From NCBI RefSeq assembly GCF_002159835.1, contig NZ_NFJL01000002.1:1-64000 (forward strand): a stretch of 64,000 nucleotides of DNA, given 5' to 3'. The stretch's first letter is position 1. Each line of letters opens with the position of its first letter. This document shows, in pieces, positions 16,498 through 25,313 of this stretch. This DNA is from Blautia sp. An249. GTDB lineage: Bacteria > Bacillota > Clostridia > Lachnospirales > Lachnospiraceae. The notes under the pieces were generated by a model that saw only the letters and a program-made list of their open reading frames with translations, ran no database searches and was not told the DNA's origin. The translations under genes and the position numbers were made by a program.

Positions 16498-17442
16498 ATG
16501 GCACAACACGCAATTTTGCGATTTGAGAAGCACAAGGGCCACCCGGCGGGGCCGCTGGAAGCCCACCATGAACGGAAAAAGGAGCAGTACGCCAGCAACC
16601 CGGACATTGACACCAGCCGGAGCAAGTACAATTTCCACATCGTCAAGCCGGATGGCCGCTACTACCATTTCATTCAGAGCCGCATCGAGCAGGCCAGATG
16701 CCGCACCCGCAAGGACAGCACTCGGTTTGTGGACACGCTGATTACCGCCAGCCCGGAGTTTTTCAAGGGCAAGTCCCCAAAGGAGATAGCGGCCTACTTC
16801 CAGAGGGCGGCGGACTTCCTCATTGACCGGGTGGGCCGGGAGAACATCGTTTCGGCTATGGTACACATGGATGAAAAAACGCCCCATCTGCACTTGGTCT
16901 TTGTGCCGCTGACAAAGGACAACCGCCTGTGCGCCAAAGAAATTATCGGCAACCGGGCCAATCTGACGAAGTGGCAGGACGATTTTCACGCCTGTATGGT
17001 GGAGCAGTACCCCGACCTGGAGCGTGGGGAAAGCGCCAGCAAGACGGGCCGGAAGCATATCCCCACCCGGCTGTTCAAACAGGCGGTCAACCTCTCCAAA
17101 CAGGCGAGGGCCATTGAAGCGGTTCTCTCCGGCATTACCCCGCTGAACGCCGGAAAGAAGAAAGAGGAAGCCCTCTCCATGCTGAAAAAGTGGTTTCCGC
17201 AGATGGAGAACTTCTCCGGGCAACTGAAAAAATACAAGGTCACAATCAATGACTTGTTAGCGGAAAATGAAAAGCTGGAAGTCAGGGCAAAGGCCAGCGA
17301 AAAAGGCAAGATGAATGACACGATGGAACGGGCGAAGTTAAAAAGCGAACTGGACGATATGCGGCGGCTGGTTGACCGTATCCCGCCGGAGATTTTAGCG
17401 GAACTGAAACGGCAACAGCGGCAGCATGGAAAGGAAAGGTGA
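16498..17442 (+). CDS. mobV: MobV family relaxase (Mob_Pre)
   Basis: A 314-residue relaxase that nicks oriT and leads the DNA strand during mobilisation. The N-terminal half has the Pre/Mob fold, starting with an HAILRFEKHK strand. The metal-binding histidine motif is VHMDEKTPHLHLVF, with H123, D125, E126, H130 and H132. The family usually carries a further N-terminal catalytic residue that I cannot assign securely. The C-terminal 100 residues are a Lys/Glu-rich coiled coil, probably for dimerisation. GGAAAGGAG precedes the ATG. The matching oriT is at 11808, at the other end of the cargo. The short ORF at 17426 overlaps its end by 17 bp. Confidence 0.92.
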   Translation: MAQHAILRFEKHKGHPAGPLEAHHERKKEQYASNPDIDTSRSKYNFHIVKPDGRYYHFIQSRIEQARCRTRKDSTRFVDTLITASPEFFKGKSPKEIAAYFQRAADFLIDRVGRENIVSAMVHMDEKTPHLHLVFVPLTKDNRLCAKEIIGNRANLTKWQDDFHACMVEQYPDLERGESASKTGRKHIPTRLFKQAVNLSKQARAIEAVLSGITPLNAGKKKEEALSMLKKWFPQMENFSGQLKKYKVTINDLLAENEKLEVRAKASEKGKMNDTMERAKLKSELDDMRRLVDRIPPEILAELKRQQRQHGKER

Positions 17443-17638
17443 TCTTATAAGTAATATCAGATACAAAAAGGAAATCGAAATCGTGACTTTTCAGGGAAAG
17501 GAAATCACACTGGAAAATCTCTCCCCGGTGTTCACGCCGGAACAGGAAGCAGCCAAACGCCGGGAACTGGAACAGCAGCTTTATGAGGTGTTCCGCAAGT
17601 ACGCCGACAAGCGGGAGAGTGAGGAAGCCGGGACATAA
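17426..17638 (+). CDS. Small charged protein following the relaxase
   Basis: A 70-residue acidic/basic protein, helical in its second half (PEQEAAKRRELEQQLYEVFRKY). The start overlaps the relaxase gene by 17 bp, so it is probably translated by coupling; GGAAAGG lies within its first codons and a more internal start cannot be ruled out. I do not recognise a family beyond small ORFs commonly found between relaxase and recombinase in such elements. A role as recombinase accessory (directionality) factor is possible from position only. Confidence 0.65.
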   Translation: MERKGDLISNIRYKKEIEIVTFQGKEITLENLSPVFTPEQEAAKRRELEQQLYEVFRKYADKRESEEAGT

Positions 17639-17656
17639 GGTTTTCCAAACCCATCA

Positions 17657-17715
17657 TTGATTTGCGGGGCTGCTGGCGGTATAATAGAACTGTCAGCAGC
17701 TCCGTTTCTTTTTTA
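17657..17715 (+). promoter_or_regulatory. Recombinase promoter nested in a terminator hairpin
   Basis: TTGATT (17657-17662) and TATAAT (17680-17685) are spaced 17 bp. The same stretch forms a hairpin, GGGGCTGCTG (17666-17675) with CAGCAGCTCC (17694-17703), followed by GTTTCTTTTTT. Transcripts from upstream would form the terminator. Transcripts starting near 17692 lack its 5' arm and pass through. Confidence 0.65.
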
Positions 17716-17732
17716 AGAAAAGGAGCGACAAT

Positions 17733-19244
17733 ATGAACAATCGGATAGACGCAATCTATGCAAGACAATCGGTAGACAAAAAGGACAGCATTTCCATTGA
17801 AAGCCAGATTGAATTTTGCAAATACGAGTTGAAAGGCGGTAACTGCAAGGAATACACAGACAAAGGGTACAGCGGCAAGAACACAGACCGTCCGAAGTTT
17901 CAAGAACTGGTGCGGGACATCAAGCGGGGCTTGATTGCAAAGGTCGTGGTTTACAAGCTCGACCGTATCAGCCGTTCCATTCTGGACTTTGCCAACATGA
18001 TGGAGCTGTTCCAGCAGTACAATGTGGAGTTTGTGTCCTCTACGGAAAAGTTTGATACCTCCACGCCGATGGGACGGGCCATGCTGAATATCTGTATCGT
18101 GTTCGCCCAGCTTGAACGGGAAACGATACAGAAGCGGGTAACGGACGCTTACTACTCCCGCAGTCAGCGGGGCTTTAAGATGGGCGGGAAAGCCCCTTAC
18201 GGCTTCCATACGGAGCCTATCAAGATGGACGGTATCAACACAAAGAAGCTGGTGGTAAACCCGGAGGAAGCGGCCAATATCCGGCTGATGTTTGAGATGT
18301 ACGCCCAGCCCACAACTTCCTACGGGGACATTACCCGGTACTTTGCCGAACAGGGGATTTTGTTCCATGGCAAAGAGCTGATACGCCCCACGCTGGCGCA
18401 GATGTTACGCAATCCTGTCTATGTGCAGGCAGACCTTGATGTGTACGAATTTTTCAAAAGTCAAGGTACAGTCATTGTCAATGACGTTGCCGATTTTACG
18501 GGCATGAACGGCTGCTATCTGTATCAAGGGCGAGATGTAAAGGCCAGCAAGAAAAACGACTTAAAAGACCAAATGCTGGTACTGGCTCCCCATGAGGGTA
18601 TCGTCCCCTCCGACACCTGGCTGACCTGCCGCAAGAAGCTGATGAACAACATGAAAATCCAGTCTGCCCGGAAAGCCACCCACACATGGCTGGCAGGAAA
18701 AATCAAGTGCGGGAATTGCGGGTATGCTCTTATGAGTATCTACAATCCCTCCGGCAAACAGTATCTCCGCTGCACGAAACGGCTGGACAATAAAAGCTGT
18801 CCTGGCTGTGGGAAAATCATCACTTCGGAACTGGAAGCGGTTGTTTATCAGCAGATGGTAAAGAAGCTGGCAAGCTACAAGACGCTGACAGGAAAAAAGA
18901 AAGCGGCAAAGGCAAACCCGAAAATCACCGCCCTGCAAGTGGAACTTGCCCATGTAGACAGCGAGATTGAAAAGCTGGTGGACAGTCTGACGGGGGCAAA
19001 CAATGTCCTGTTCTCCTATGTGAATGTGAAGATAGCGGAACTGGACGGGCGCAAGCAGGAACTTCTGGCAAGGATAGCGGAGTTGACTGTGGAGGCCATC
19101 AGCCCGGAACAGGTCAGCCAGATTTCCGGCTACCTCGATACCTGGGAGAATGTATCTTTTGATGACAAGCGGCGTGTGGTGGATTTGATGATCACCACCA
19201 TAGCCGCCACAAGCGACAGCTTGAACATCACATGGAAAATCTGA
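17733..19244 (+). CDS. Large serine recombinase (TnpX/TndX-like)
   Basis: A 503-residue recombinase that excises and integrates the element. The resolvase domain covers about residues 5-155, with the catalytic serine at S13 in YARQS and the arginines of the active site in KLDRISRS. A recombinase domain follows (GKAPYGFHTEP to about 290). The zinc ribbon starts KCGNCGYALM and ends CPGCGK, and the C-terminus is a coiled coil (ALQVELAHVDSEIEKL). AAAAGGAGCG precedes the ATG. Its stop lies 33 bp from the right inverted repeat, the usual recombinase-at-one-end arrangement. Confidence 0.95.
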   Translation: MNNRIDAIYARQSVDKKDSISIESQIEFCKYELKGGNCKEYTDKGYSGKNTDRPKFQELVRDIKRGLIAKVVVYKLDRISRSILDFANMMELFQQYNVEFVSSTEKFDTSTPMGRAMLNICIVFAQLERETIQKRVTDAYYSRSQRGFKMGGKAPYGFHTEPIKMDGINTKKLVVNPEEAANIRLMFEMYAQPTTSYGDITRYFAEQGILFHGKELIRPTLAQMLRNPVYVQADLDVYEFFKSQGTVIVNDVADFTGMNGCYLYQGRDVKASKKNDLKDQMLVLAPHEGIVPSDTWLTCRKKLMNNMKIQSARKATHTWLAGKIKCGNCGYALMSIYNPSGKQYLRCTKRLDNKSCPGCGKIITSELEAVVYQQMVKKLASYKTLTGKKKAAKANPKITALQVELAHVDSEIEKLVDSLTGANNVLFSYVNVKIAELDGRKQELLARIAELTVEAISPEQVSQISGYLDTWENVSFDDKRRVVDLMITTIAATSDSLNITWKI

Positions 19245-19277
19245 CTGGCGGCACCCCTCCCGTCAGATACCTACCCT

Positions 19278-19297
19278 GTGTAGTCCCTTGTAAACTG
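19278..19297 (-). repeat. Right terminal inverted repeat of the mobilizable element
   Basis: GTGTAGTCCCTTGTAAACTG is the inverted copy of 11684-11703 with a single C/T difference; probable attR arm. Host sequence resumes with ACTTTCC. Confidence 0.85.
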
Positions 19298-19389
19298 TAC
19301 TTTCCTGAAATTCAGCAAAACCGCAGCTCTTGTAAAAGATCAGAGGGTGTGATAAAGTTAGGAAAAAAGCAAGAACCGGAGCGGGGAAA

Positions 19390-20424
19390 ATGGTTACAAT
19401 TAAAGATATTGCAAGAGAAGCCGGGGTCAGCTTTACCACCGTATCCAATGTTATCCATGGAAATACGAAGAAGGTATCCCAGGCAACCATTGATAAAATT
19501 AATAAAATTATGAAAGAGATGAATTACGTTCCCAACATGGGGGCCCGGATGCTGGTGCGGAATCAGTCCAGAATTATAGGGGTGATTTCCAATGTTCTGG
19601 CGGACAATAAGAAGGGCAGGATTTACAGTCCCTTTACAGCGGAGATCTTGGGAGCCATAGAAAAAGAAATTCAAAATCAGGGGTATTATATGATGCTGTA
19701 TACGGCGGATACCATGTCAGAAATCGAAACGCTGATAACCCGATGGAACGTAGACGGGATTATTACCATTGGCATGGATACGGCTTCCTGCCGGATCCTG
19801 GGAGGCATGACAGAGATTCCGGCCGTATATACGGATTGTTATTTTACAGAGGAAGAGCCCTATCTGAATGTGGGTACCGAAGATGAGAAGGGGGCGTACG
19901 AAGCAGTGTGCTACTTGATCAAGAAAGGACACCGGGAAATCGGCTATGTGACAGATACCATATATGACAGAAACAGAAGGCCGGAAGGAGTGGGCGATTT
20001 CCGGCTGAAAGGGTTCGTGAAAGCCATGACAGAAGCAGGGCTGCCGGTTCGGGAAGATTTGATTTTTACCGGAGATAAACAGGTAAGGAAGAAACAGGAA
20101 CTTTTTGAACGGATCTACAGAAAGCAGGGAGAATTTACGGCCCTGGCTTTCTGCTATGATTATTATGCCATAGAGATGATGGACGTGTTTCATCATAAGG
20201 GAATCCGGATTCCCGAGGATTTTTCCATTATTGGATTTGACGATATAGATATGGCCAGATTAACATCACCGCGGCTGACCACAATACACCAGGGAATGTC
20301 GGAGAAAGGAAAAACCGCCGTGCAGCAGCTTCTCAGGAAAATACGGGGCGAAGAAATAAAAGAGAAAACGATTCGTCTCCCGGTGAGCCTGATTGAGAGG
20401 GAAACAGTAAAAAAACCAATATAA
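19390..20424 (+). CDS. LacI family sugar-operon repressor
   Basis: A 344-residue regulator. The LacI helix-turn-helix with hinge helix covers residues 1-60 (TIKDIAREAGVSFTTVSNVIHG); the periplasmic-binding-protein-like sensor domain follows, ending in the typical IIGFDDIDMARLTSPRLTTIHQ stretch near the C-terminus. It lies directly upstream of an alpha-glucoside ABC/GH13 operon in the same orientation, separated by a terminator, and two LacI-style operators flank that operon's promoter. The start at 19390 follows GGAGCGGGGAAA. The effector is unknown; alpha-glucosides such as isomaltose or maltose are likely from the operon content. Confidence 0.92.
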   Translation: MVTIKDIAREAGVSFTTVSNVIHGNTKKVSQATIDKINKIMKEMNYVPNMGARMLVRNQSRIIGVISNVLADNKKGRIYSPFTAEILGAIEKEIQNQGYYMMLYTADTMSEIETLITRWNVDGIITIGMDTASCRILGGMTEIPAVYTDCYFTEEEPYLNVGTEDEKGAYEAVCYLIKKGHREIGYVTDTIYDRNRRPEGVGDFRLKGFVKAMTEAGLPVREDLIFTGDKQVRKKQELFERIYRKQGEFTALAFCYDYYAIEMMDVFHHKGIRIPEDFSIIGFDDIDMARLTSPRLTTIHQGMSEKGKTAVQQLLRKIRGEEIKEKTIRLPVSLIERETVKKPI

Positions 20425-20431
20425 GAGTAGG

Positions 20432-20479
20432 AAAAAGCAGGAACAGAGGCAAACAGAAGCGATCTGTTCCTGCTTTTTT
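20432..20479 (+). terminator. Rho-independent terminator after the lacI-type gene
   Basis: AAAGCAGGAACAG (20434-20446) pairs with CTGTTCCTGCTTT (20464-20476), followed by the rest of a T6 run. It separates the regulator from the operon. Confidence 0.88.
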
Positions 20480-20525
20480 GTCATAAATAGATAAAAAAAT
20501 AATCTTAAATCTGTACAAAACGATG

Positions 20526-20592
20526 GTTTAACGTAAAACTATTGAAAAAACTATGAAGAGGTGTATAATACAATTAAAGTTTAACGTAAAAC
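20526..20592 (+). promoter_or_regulatory. Operon promoter flanked by two LacI-type operators
   Basis: GTTTAACGTAAAAC occurs identically at 20526-20539 and 20579-20592, 53 bp apart (five helical turns). It is near-palindromic around a central CG, as LacI-family sites are. Between the copies are TTGAAA (20542-20547) and TATAAT (20564-20569) with a 16-bp spacer. One operator touches the -35 side, the other covers the early transcript, allowing a repression loop. Confidence 0.8.
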
Positions 20593-20633
20593 CTACGAGA
20601 AAAAGAATTCATTGGGAAAGGGAGGAAGAGAGC

Positions 20634-21893
20634 GTGAAGGTGAAAAAGATAGCGGGAGTGCTTCTGGGAGCTGTCATAATCGGAACTCTGGCAGGATGCG
20701 GCGGACAGCAGGAAGACGACTCCAGAACAACGATTGAATTCTTTCTGGGAAAGCGGGAGTGTATTAACACATTTGAATCCCTTATTGAAAAATTTGAGAA
20801 AGAGAATCCGGACATTCATGTGGAGATGTCGGCTCCGTCGGATCCGATTTCTATTTTAAAGACGCGGCTGATTAAGAATGATGAGCCGGACATGGTAGCG
20901 GTACTGGGAGACTCCAGCTACACCAGTTTCGTGGATTCGGATATGTTTCTGGATCTTACGGGAGAAGAGATTTTAGACAAAGTAAAACCGGTATACATGG
21001 AAATGGCAGACCAATTGGAATCCATTCCCAAAGAAGGGGTTTACACAGTTCCCTTTGCAGGAAATGCCAATGTAGTTCTTTATAATAAAGACATCTTTGA
21101 GGAAAATAATCTGCAGACGCCGAAGACCTGGAGTGAATACATCGATCTTTGTGAAGTGCTTCAGGAAAAAGGGGTTCTCCCCTGCGTCTTCGGATTTAAG
21201 GATGCCTGGAACGTATCGGCGCCCTGGGGTGCAATTGTGGCAAATACAGTGGACTCAGATTTATACTCTAAAGTAAATAAAGGGGAAGCAGCTTTAAGTG
21301 AGGCCTACGACGGATGTGCAGATCAGATGGCCGAACTTGCTTCCTACGGACAGGAAGATCTGTTCGGATACGGTTATAACGACGCCTGTGTCAGCTTCGC
21401 AAATGGGGAAGCAGCCATGTTCCATCAGGGCAACTGGGCCCTTCCGGTTATCCTGCAGACCAATCCGGACGCCAATATCGGAATGTTTGTACTTCCTGTT
21501 ACCGATAAGGAAGAGGATAACCATATGACGACTCAGATTGACTTAATGTTCTCCTTATTTGAAACAACCGATCACAAAGAAGAATGTATGCAGTTCATGG
21601 AGTTCCTTCTGGAAGAAGAAAATATGCAGCAGTATATGGATGAGCAGACGGCTGTCCCTGCAATTGAAGGAAACTTTACCTACGCCAGAGAGCTGGAAGA
21701 AGTGAAGCATTACTTTGATGAGGAAGATCTGGTTATGAGCGCCCAGTCTGTCTATAATGCGGCAATTCCCTATGCGGAGATGGTGCAGACCTATTTAATT
21801 GACGGGGATAAAGAAGATTTCCTGGCCCGCATGGACAAGGAGTGGGTGAAAGCCAATAAAAATATAATCCGGAAAATGAAGGAGGAGAATTGA
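20634..21893 (+). CDS. Sugar ABC transporter substrate-binding lipoprotein
   Basis: A 419-residue family 1 solute-binding protein (MalE/MsmE type) that captures an alpha-glucoside outside the membrane. The GTG start at 20634 follows GGGAGGAAG; an in-frame upstream ATG at 20553 would place translation across the promoter and operator. The N-terminus is a lipoprotein signal with lipobox LAGC, so Cys22 is the lipidated residue. The mature part has the normal two-lobe pattern (FANGEAAMFHQGNWAL near residue 260). It is co-transcribed with two permeases and two glucosidases. The operon lacks an ATPase gene; as in many Firmicutes, a shared MsmK-like ATPase elsewhere is expected. Confidence 0.92.
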   Translation: MKVKKIAGVLLGAVIIGTLAGCGGQQEDDSRTTIEFFLGKRECINTFESLIEKFEKENPDIHVEMSAPSDPISILKTRLIKNDEPDMVAVLGDSSYTSFVDSDMFLDLTGEEILDKVKPVYMEMADQLESIPKEGVYTVPFAGNANVVLYNKDIFEENNLQTPKTWSEYIDLCEVLQEKGVLPCVFGFKDAWNVSAPWGAIVANTVDSDLYSKVNKGEAALSEAYDGCADQMAELASYGQEDLFGYGYNDACVSFANGEAAMFHQGNWALPVILQTNPDANIGMFVLPVTDKEEDNHMTTQIDLMFSLFETTDHKEECMQFMEFLLEEENMQQYMDEQTAVPAIEGNFTYARELEEVKHYFDEEDLVMSAQSVYNAAIPYAEMVQTYLIDGDKEDFLARMDKEWVKANKNIIRKMKEEN

Positions 21894-21894
21894 G

Positions 21895-22758
21895 ATGTCG
21901 AAACAGAAGAAGATGCATATCCTGTTTACCCTTCCTATGGTACTTATGTTCCTGGTGTTTCACACATTCCCCCTGGTTCGGGGACTGATGTACAGTGTGA
22001 CCGACTTTAAGGGATTCGGAAGCTACGACTTCGTAGGCATTGCGAACTACATAGAACTGTTTCAGGATGAACGTGTTTTAAATTCGTACCTGTTTACCTT
22101 TAAATTTGCCATTGTATGTACCATTATTGTAAACATTATCAGTATGTGTATGGCGCTGCTGTTAAATTCCAAAATCCGTGCCAAAGGATTTTTCCGGGGC
22201 ATGTATTTCCTGCCCAATATTCTGGGCGGTCTGATCGTAGGTTATATTTTCAATTACATCTTTACCTTCCTTGTACCGGAATTGGGAAAGATGATTGGAA
22301 GCGAAACCCTGAGTGTAAGTATTCTGGGAAATACAAATTTGGCCTGGATTGGCGTAGTCATTGTGGTGGCATGGCAGTCCATCGCCTTTAATACCATTAT
22401 TTATATCTCCGGACTGCAGACCGTACCCCAGGATGTCTATGAAGCAGGCGCCATTGACGGAGCAACCAAATGGAAAAAATTCTGGAAACTGACGTTCCCG
22501 CTGATCGCGCCGTTTTTTACCATCAACATGGTTCTGTGTATGAGAAACTTCCTGATGGTATTTGATCAGATTATGTCTCTGACAAACGGAGGTCCTGCAC
22601 AGTCTACAGAATCGATTTCCATGCTGATTTACAAAGCAGGTATGACGGCAGATCAGTTCGGTTATCAGTCAGCCAACTCTGTCATCTACTTTGTGGTAAT
22701 TGTATTGATTTCCTTATTCCAGATGAAAGTATTAAATAAGAGGGAGGTTCAGTTATGA
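21895..22758 (+). CDS. Sugar ABC transporter permease 1 (MalF-like)
   Basis: A 287-residue inner-membrane permease with about six helices. The cytoplasmic EAA loop that docks the ATPase is EAGAIDGATKWKKFWKLTFP (about residues 182-201). The start ATG comes two bases after the binding-protein stop and is preceded by GGAGGAG. Its end overlaps the second permease by four bases (ATGA), so the two are translated together and form the heterodimeric channel for the glucoside. Confidence 0.93.
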   Translation: MSKQKKMHILFTLPMVLMFLVFHTFPLVRGLMYSVTDFKGFGSYDFVGIANYIELFQDERVLNSYLFTFKFAIVCTIIVNIISMCMALLLNSKIRAKGFFRGMYFLPNILGGLIVGYIFNYIFTFLVPELGKMIGSETLSVSILGNTNLAWIGVVIVVAWQSIAFNTIIYISGLQTVPQDVYEAGAIDGATKWKKFWKLTFPLIAPFFTINMVLCMRNFLMVFDQIMSLTNGGPAQSTESISMLIYKAGMTADQFGYQSANSVIYFVVIVLISLFQMKVLNKREVQL

Positions 22759-23603
22759 GAAAAGCAAAAGCGGAAAAGAAAAATAACGGACTTACCGTGC
22801 TTTTGGCCATCGGCCTTGCAACTGTGTTGTTTCCATTGTATATGACCCTTGTCATTGCATTTAAAGACCCTTCAGAGATGACCAACAATATCGGGGACTT
22901 ACTTTCCCTCCCACAGACCTGGCAGTTTAGCAACTTTATAGAAGCCATCCAGACAACGGATTTCTTCCATACCCTGTTTAACAGCTTTATTATCACGGCA
23001 GGAGCCGTTATCGGCGTTATCCTGTTAAACTCCATTGCCGCCTATGCAATCGGACGGAATATGGGAAAGAGCAGATATTTTAAAGGCGTGTATGCGTATT
23101 TTATCTGTGGAATGTTCGTACCTTTCTCTATGCTGATGCTTCCTCTGGTAAAGGAAGTCAGCATTTTGGGCCTGGATAACCGCTTTGGATTAATTCTTTT
23201 ATACATTGTATTTAATATGCCGATTAATACCCTTTTATATACGGGATATTTAAAAAATATTCCCATTGCTCTGGAGGAAGCGGCCTATGTGGACGGAGCC
23301 AGCCACTGGACTGTATACTGGAAAGTTATCTTCCCAATGATGGCGCCCATGCACGCCACAGTGGCCATTATGACAGCCCTGTCCACCTGGAATGACGTGA
23401 TGATGCCTCTGGTTATTTTAAGCGGAGGAGACAGTCAGTCTACCACGCTGCCTCTGGCACAGCTGTTGTTCCAGTCTTCTTTCGGAACTAACTACAATGT
23501 AGCCTTTGCCTCGTATTTACTGGCATTGCTTCCGATTTTAATTTTCTATTTGTTTGCACAGAAAGCCATTATCAACGGCGTGACAAATGGAGCGGTAAAA
23601 TAA
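22755..23603 (+). CDS. Sugar ABC transporter permease 2 (MalG-like)
   Basis: A 282-residue permease with about six helices and the EAA motif EEAAYVDGASHWTVYWKVIF near residues 173-192. It overlaps the first permease by four bases and is followed by the first glucosidase gene after 17 bp. It completes the membrane part of the importer. Specificity comes from the binding protein, so it cannot be read from this gene. Confidence 0.93.
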   Translation: MRKAKAEKKNNGLTVLLAIGLATVLFPLYMTLVIAFKDPSEMTNNIGDLLSLPQTWQFSNFIEAIQTTDFFHTLFNSFIITAGAVIGVILLNSIAAYAIGRNMGKSRYFKGVYAYFICGMFVPFSMLMLPLVKEVSILGLDNRFGLILLYIVFNMPINTLLYTGYLKNIPIALEEAAYVDGASHWTVYWKVIFPMMAPMHATVAIMTALSTWNDVMMPLVILSGGDSQSTTLPLAQLLFQSSFGTNYNVAFASYLLALLPILIFYLFAQKAIINGVTNGAVK

Positions 23604-23620
23604 AAGATTGGAGAAAAAGA

Positions 23621-25288
23621 ATGAAAAAAAAATGGTGGAATGATAAAATTGTATATCAGATATATCCCAGAAGTTTTAAAGACAGCAATGGAGACGGGAT
23701 AGGCGACTTAAAAGGAATTACAGAAAAACTGGATTATCTGAAAGGCCTCGGAGCGGATATGGTATGGATCAGTCCTGTTTATCAGTCTCCTATGAAAGAC
23801 AACGGGTATGACATATCCGATTACTATGCCATTGATCCGATTTTTGGAACAATGGAAGATATGGATTTACTTCTGGAAAAAGCAAAAGAAAAAGGGCTGA
23901 AAATAATCATGGATCTGGTTGTGAATCATTGTTCCAGCCAGCATGAATGGTTTCAGAAAGCCTTACAGGATCCGAAAGGAGAATACGGAGACTATTTCAT
24001 CGTGAAAGAAGGAAAAGAGGGAAAAGCGCCCAATAACTGGCGTTCCATCTTCGGCGGAAGCGTCTGGGAACCCATAGAAGGAACCCCCTATTATTATTAC
24101 CATACCTTTGACAAAGAACAGCCGGATTTAAACTGGGAAAATCCCCGGCTCAGACAGGAAATCTACAAGATGATGAACTGGTGGCTGGAAAAAGGACTGG
24201 CAGGGTTCAGGGTAGACGCGATCACCTATATTAAGAAAGATCCCTCTTATAAAAGCCTGCCGGCAGACGGAGCCGACGGACTTGTGGGATTATCGGAAGT
24301 GTCTTCTAATTATCCGGGGATCGAAGTCTTCTTAAAGGAAATGCGCCGGAAGACCTTTGACGTATACGACGCTTTTTCTGTGGCGGAAATGTCCGGGGTA
24401 AATGCAGAAAAGCTTCGGGAATATATCGGGCCGGACGGACTGTTCTGCAGTATTTTTGATTTCAGTTATATGGAGCTGGATGTGGAATTGTTCCAGTGGT
24501 ACCGGCCGGTGAAAGTAACCGCAGCGAAAATTAAAGAACCTCTGTTTGAAAACCAGAAGATGGCTCAGGAGGCGGAAAGTTACCTGTCTGTGGTCATGGA
24601 AAACCACGATCAGCCCCGTTCCTTAAGCAAATGGTTTGCCAAAGAAGAGATCGGTTATGAGACGGCCGCCCTGCTGGCAGTTATGAATCTCACCCTTCGT
24701 GGTATCCCCTTTATTTATCAGGGCGAGGAAATCGGAATGGAAAACATTCATTTCGACCATATTCATCAGTACGAAGATGTGATGATGTGGGGACAGTACC
24801 AAAGAGCAAAACAGGAAGGATGTACAGAAGAGGAATGCCTGGATATGGCCAATCGGCGAAGTCGGGATCACGCCCGGACGCCTATGCAGTGGGATGACAG
24901 CGAAAATGCAGGCTTTACCACAGGAACCCCCTGGTTTCCGGTAAATCCCAATTATAAAAAAATCAATGCAAAGGCCCAGGAAAATGGAAAGAGCATCCTG
25001 AATTTTTACAGAGAGCTGACTGCATTTCGGAAATCGGAAGAATGGAAAGACGTTCTGGTATACGGTTCCTTGGAACCTGTTCTGGAAAAGGAAGAAAACG
25101 TGATTGCCTATAAGCGAAGCCTGGACGGAAAGGAACTGCTTGTTTTACTGAATTTCGTAAACCGTCCCCAGAAGATACATCTGGAAAAAGAACCTAAAAG
25201 AGCTCTGATTTCCAATTACCCTTTGGAAGAAATAAGGAGCAGAGAGTATGAAATGAAACCCTTTGAAGCAGTGGTTCTGGAAGTTTAA
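23621..25288 (+). CDS. GH13_31 alpha-glucosidase, probable alpha-1,4 type
   Basis: A 555-residue intracellular glucosidase (no signal peptide) with the opening WWNDKIVYQIYPRSFKDSNG typical of the oligo-1,6-glucosidase/maltase family. The catalytic nucleophile is D199 in GFRVDA, the acid/base is E256 in VAEMSG, and D330 in ENHDQPR stabilises the transition state. The residue after the nucleophile is Ala, which in this subfamily goes with alpha-1,4 rather than alpha-1,6 specificity; this is a family rule, not proof. It lies 17 bp after the permease gene with a weak GGAGAAAAAG site and is paralogous to the next gene. It would hydrolyse the imported oligosaccharide from the non-reducing end. Confidence 0.92.
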   Translation: MKKKWWNDKIVYQIYPRSFKDSNGDGIGDLKGITEKLDYLKGLGADMVWISPVYQSPMKDNGYDISDYYAIDPIFGTMEDMDLLLEKAKEKGLKIIMDLVVNHCSSQHEWFQKALQDPKGEYGDYFIVKEGKEGKAPNNWRSIFGGSVWEPIEGTPYYYYHTFDKEQPDLNWENPRLRQEIYKMMNWWLEKGLAGFRVDAITYIKKDPSYKSLPADGADGLVGLSEVSSNYPGIEVFLKEMRRKTFDVYDAFSVAEMSGVNAEKLREYIGPDGLFCSIFDFSYMELDVELFQWYRPVKVTAAKIKEPLFENQKMAQEAESYLSVVMENHDQPRSLSKWFAKEEIGYETAALLAVMNLTLRGIPFIYQGEEIGMENIHFDHIHQYEDVMMWGQYQRAKQEGCTEEECLDMANRRSRDHARTPMQWDDSENAGFTTGTPWFPVNPNYKKINAKAQENGKSILNFYRELTAFRKSEEWKDVLVYGSLEPVLEKEENVIAYKRSLDGKELLVLLNFVNRPQKIHLEKEPKRALISNYPLEEIRSREYEMKPFEAVVLEV

Positions 25289-25313
25289 AGAGGACAGAAA
25301 GGATTGGTGAAAA

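Larger units (their letters stand above)
11682..19298 (+). mobile_element. Integrative mobilizable element carrying mef
   Basis: A 7.6-kb element. Its ends are near-perfect 20-bp inverted repeats (11684-11703 and 19278-19297, 19 of 20 matching). A GT dinucleotide is present at both junctions (11682-11683 and 19297-19298), as expected for the crossover of a large serine recombinase. Removing it rejoins CTTTAG-GT-ACTTTCC directly after the glycosyltransferase stop codon. The cargo and machinery are an oriT at the left end, a mef-like efflux gene, an XRE regulator, a small unknown gene, a Cys-rich protein, a RepA-like protein, a MobV relaxase, and the recombinase next to the right end. There are no conjugation (type IV secretion) genes, so transfer needs a helper. 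Architecture resembles Tn4451-like mobilizable transposons. The 15.4-19.2 kb part is visibly GC-richer than the host genes on both sides. Confidence 0.85.
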
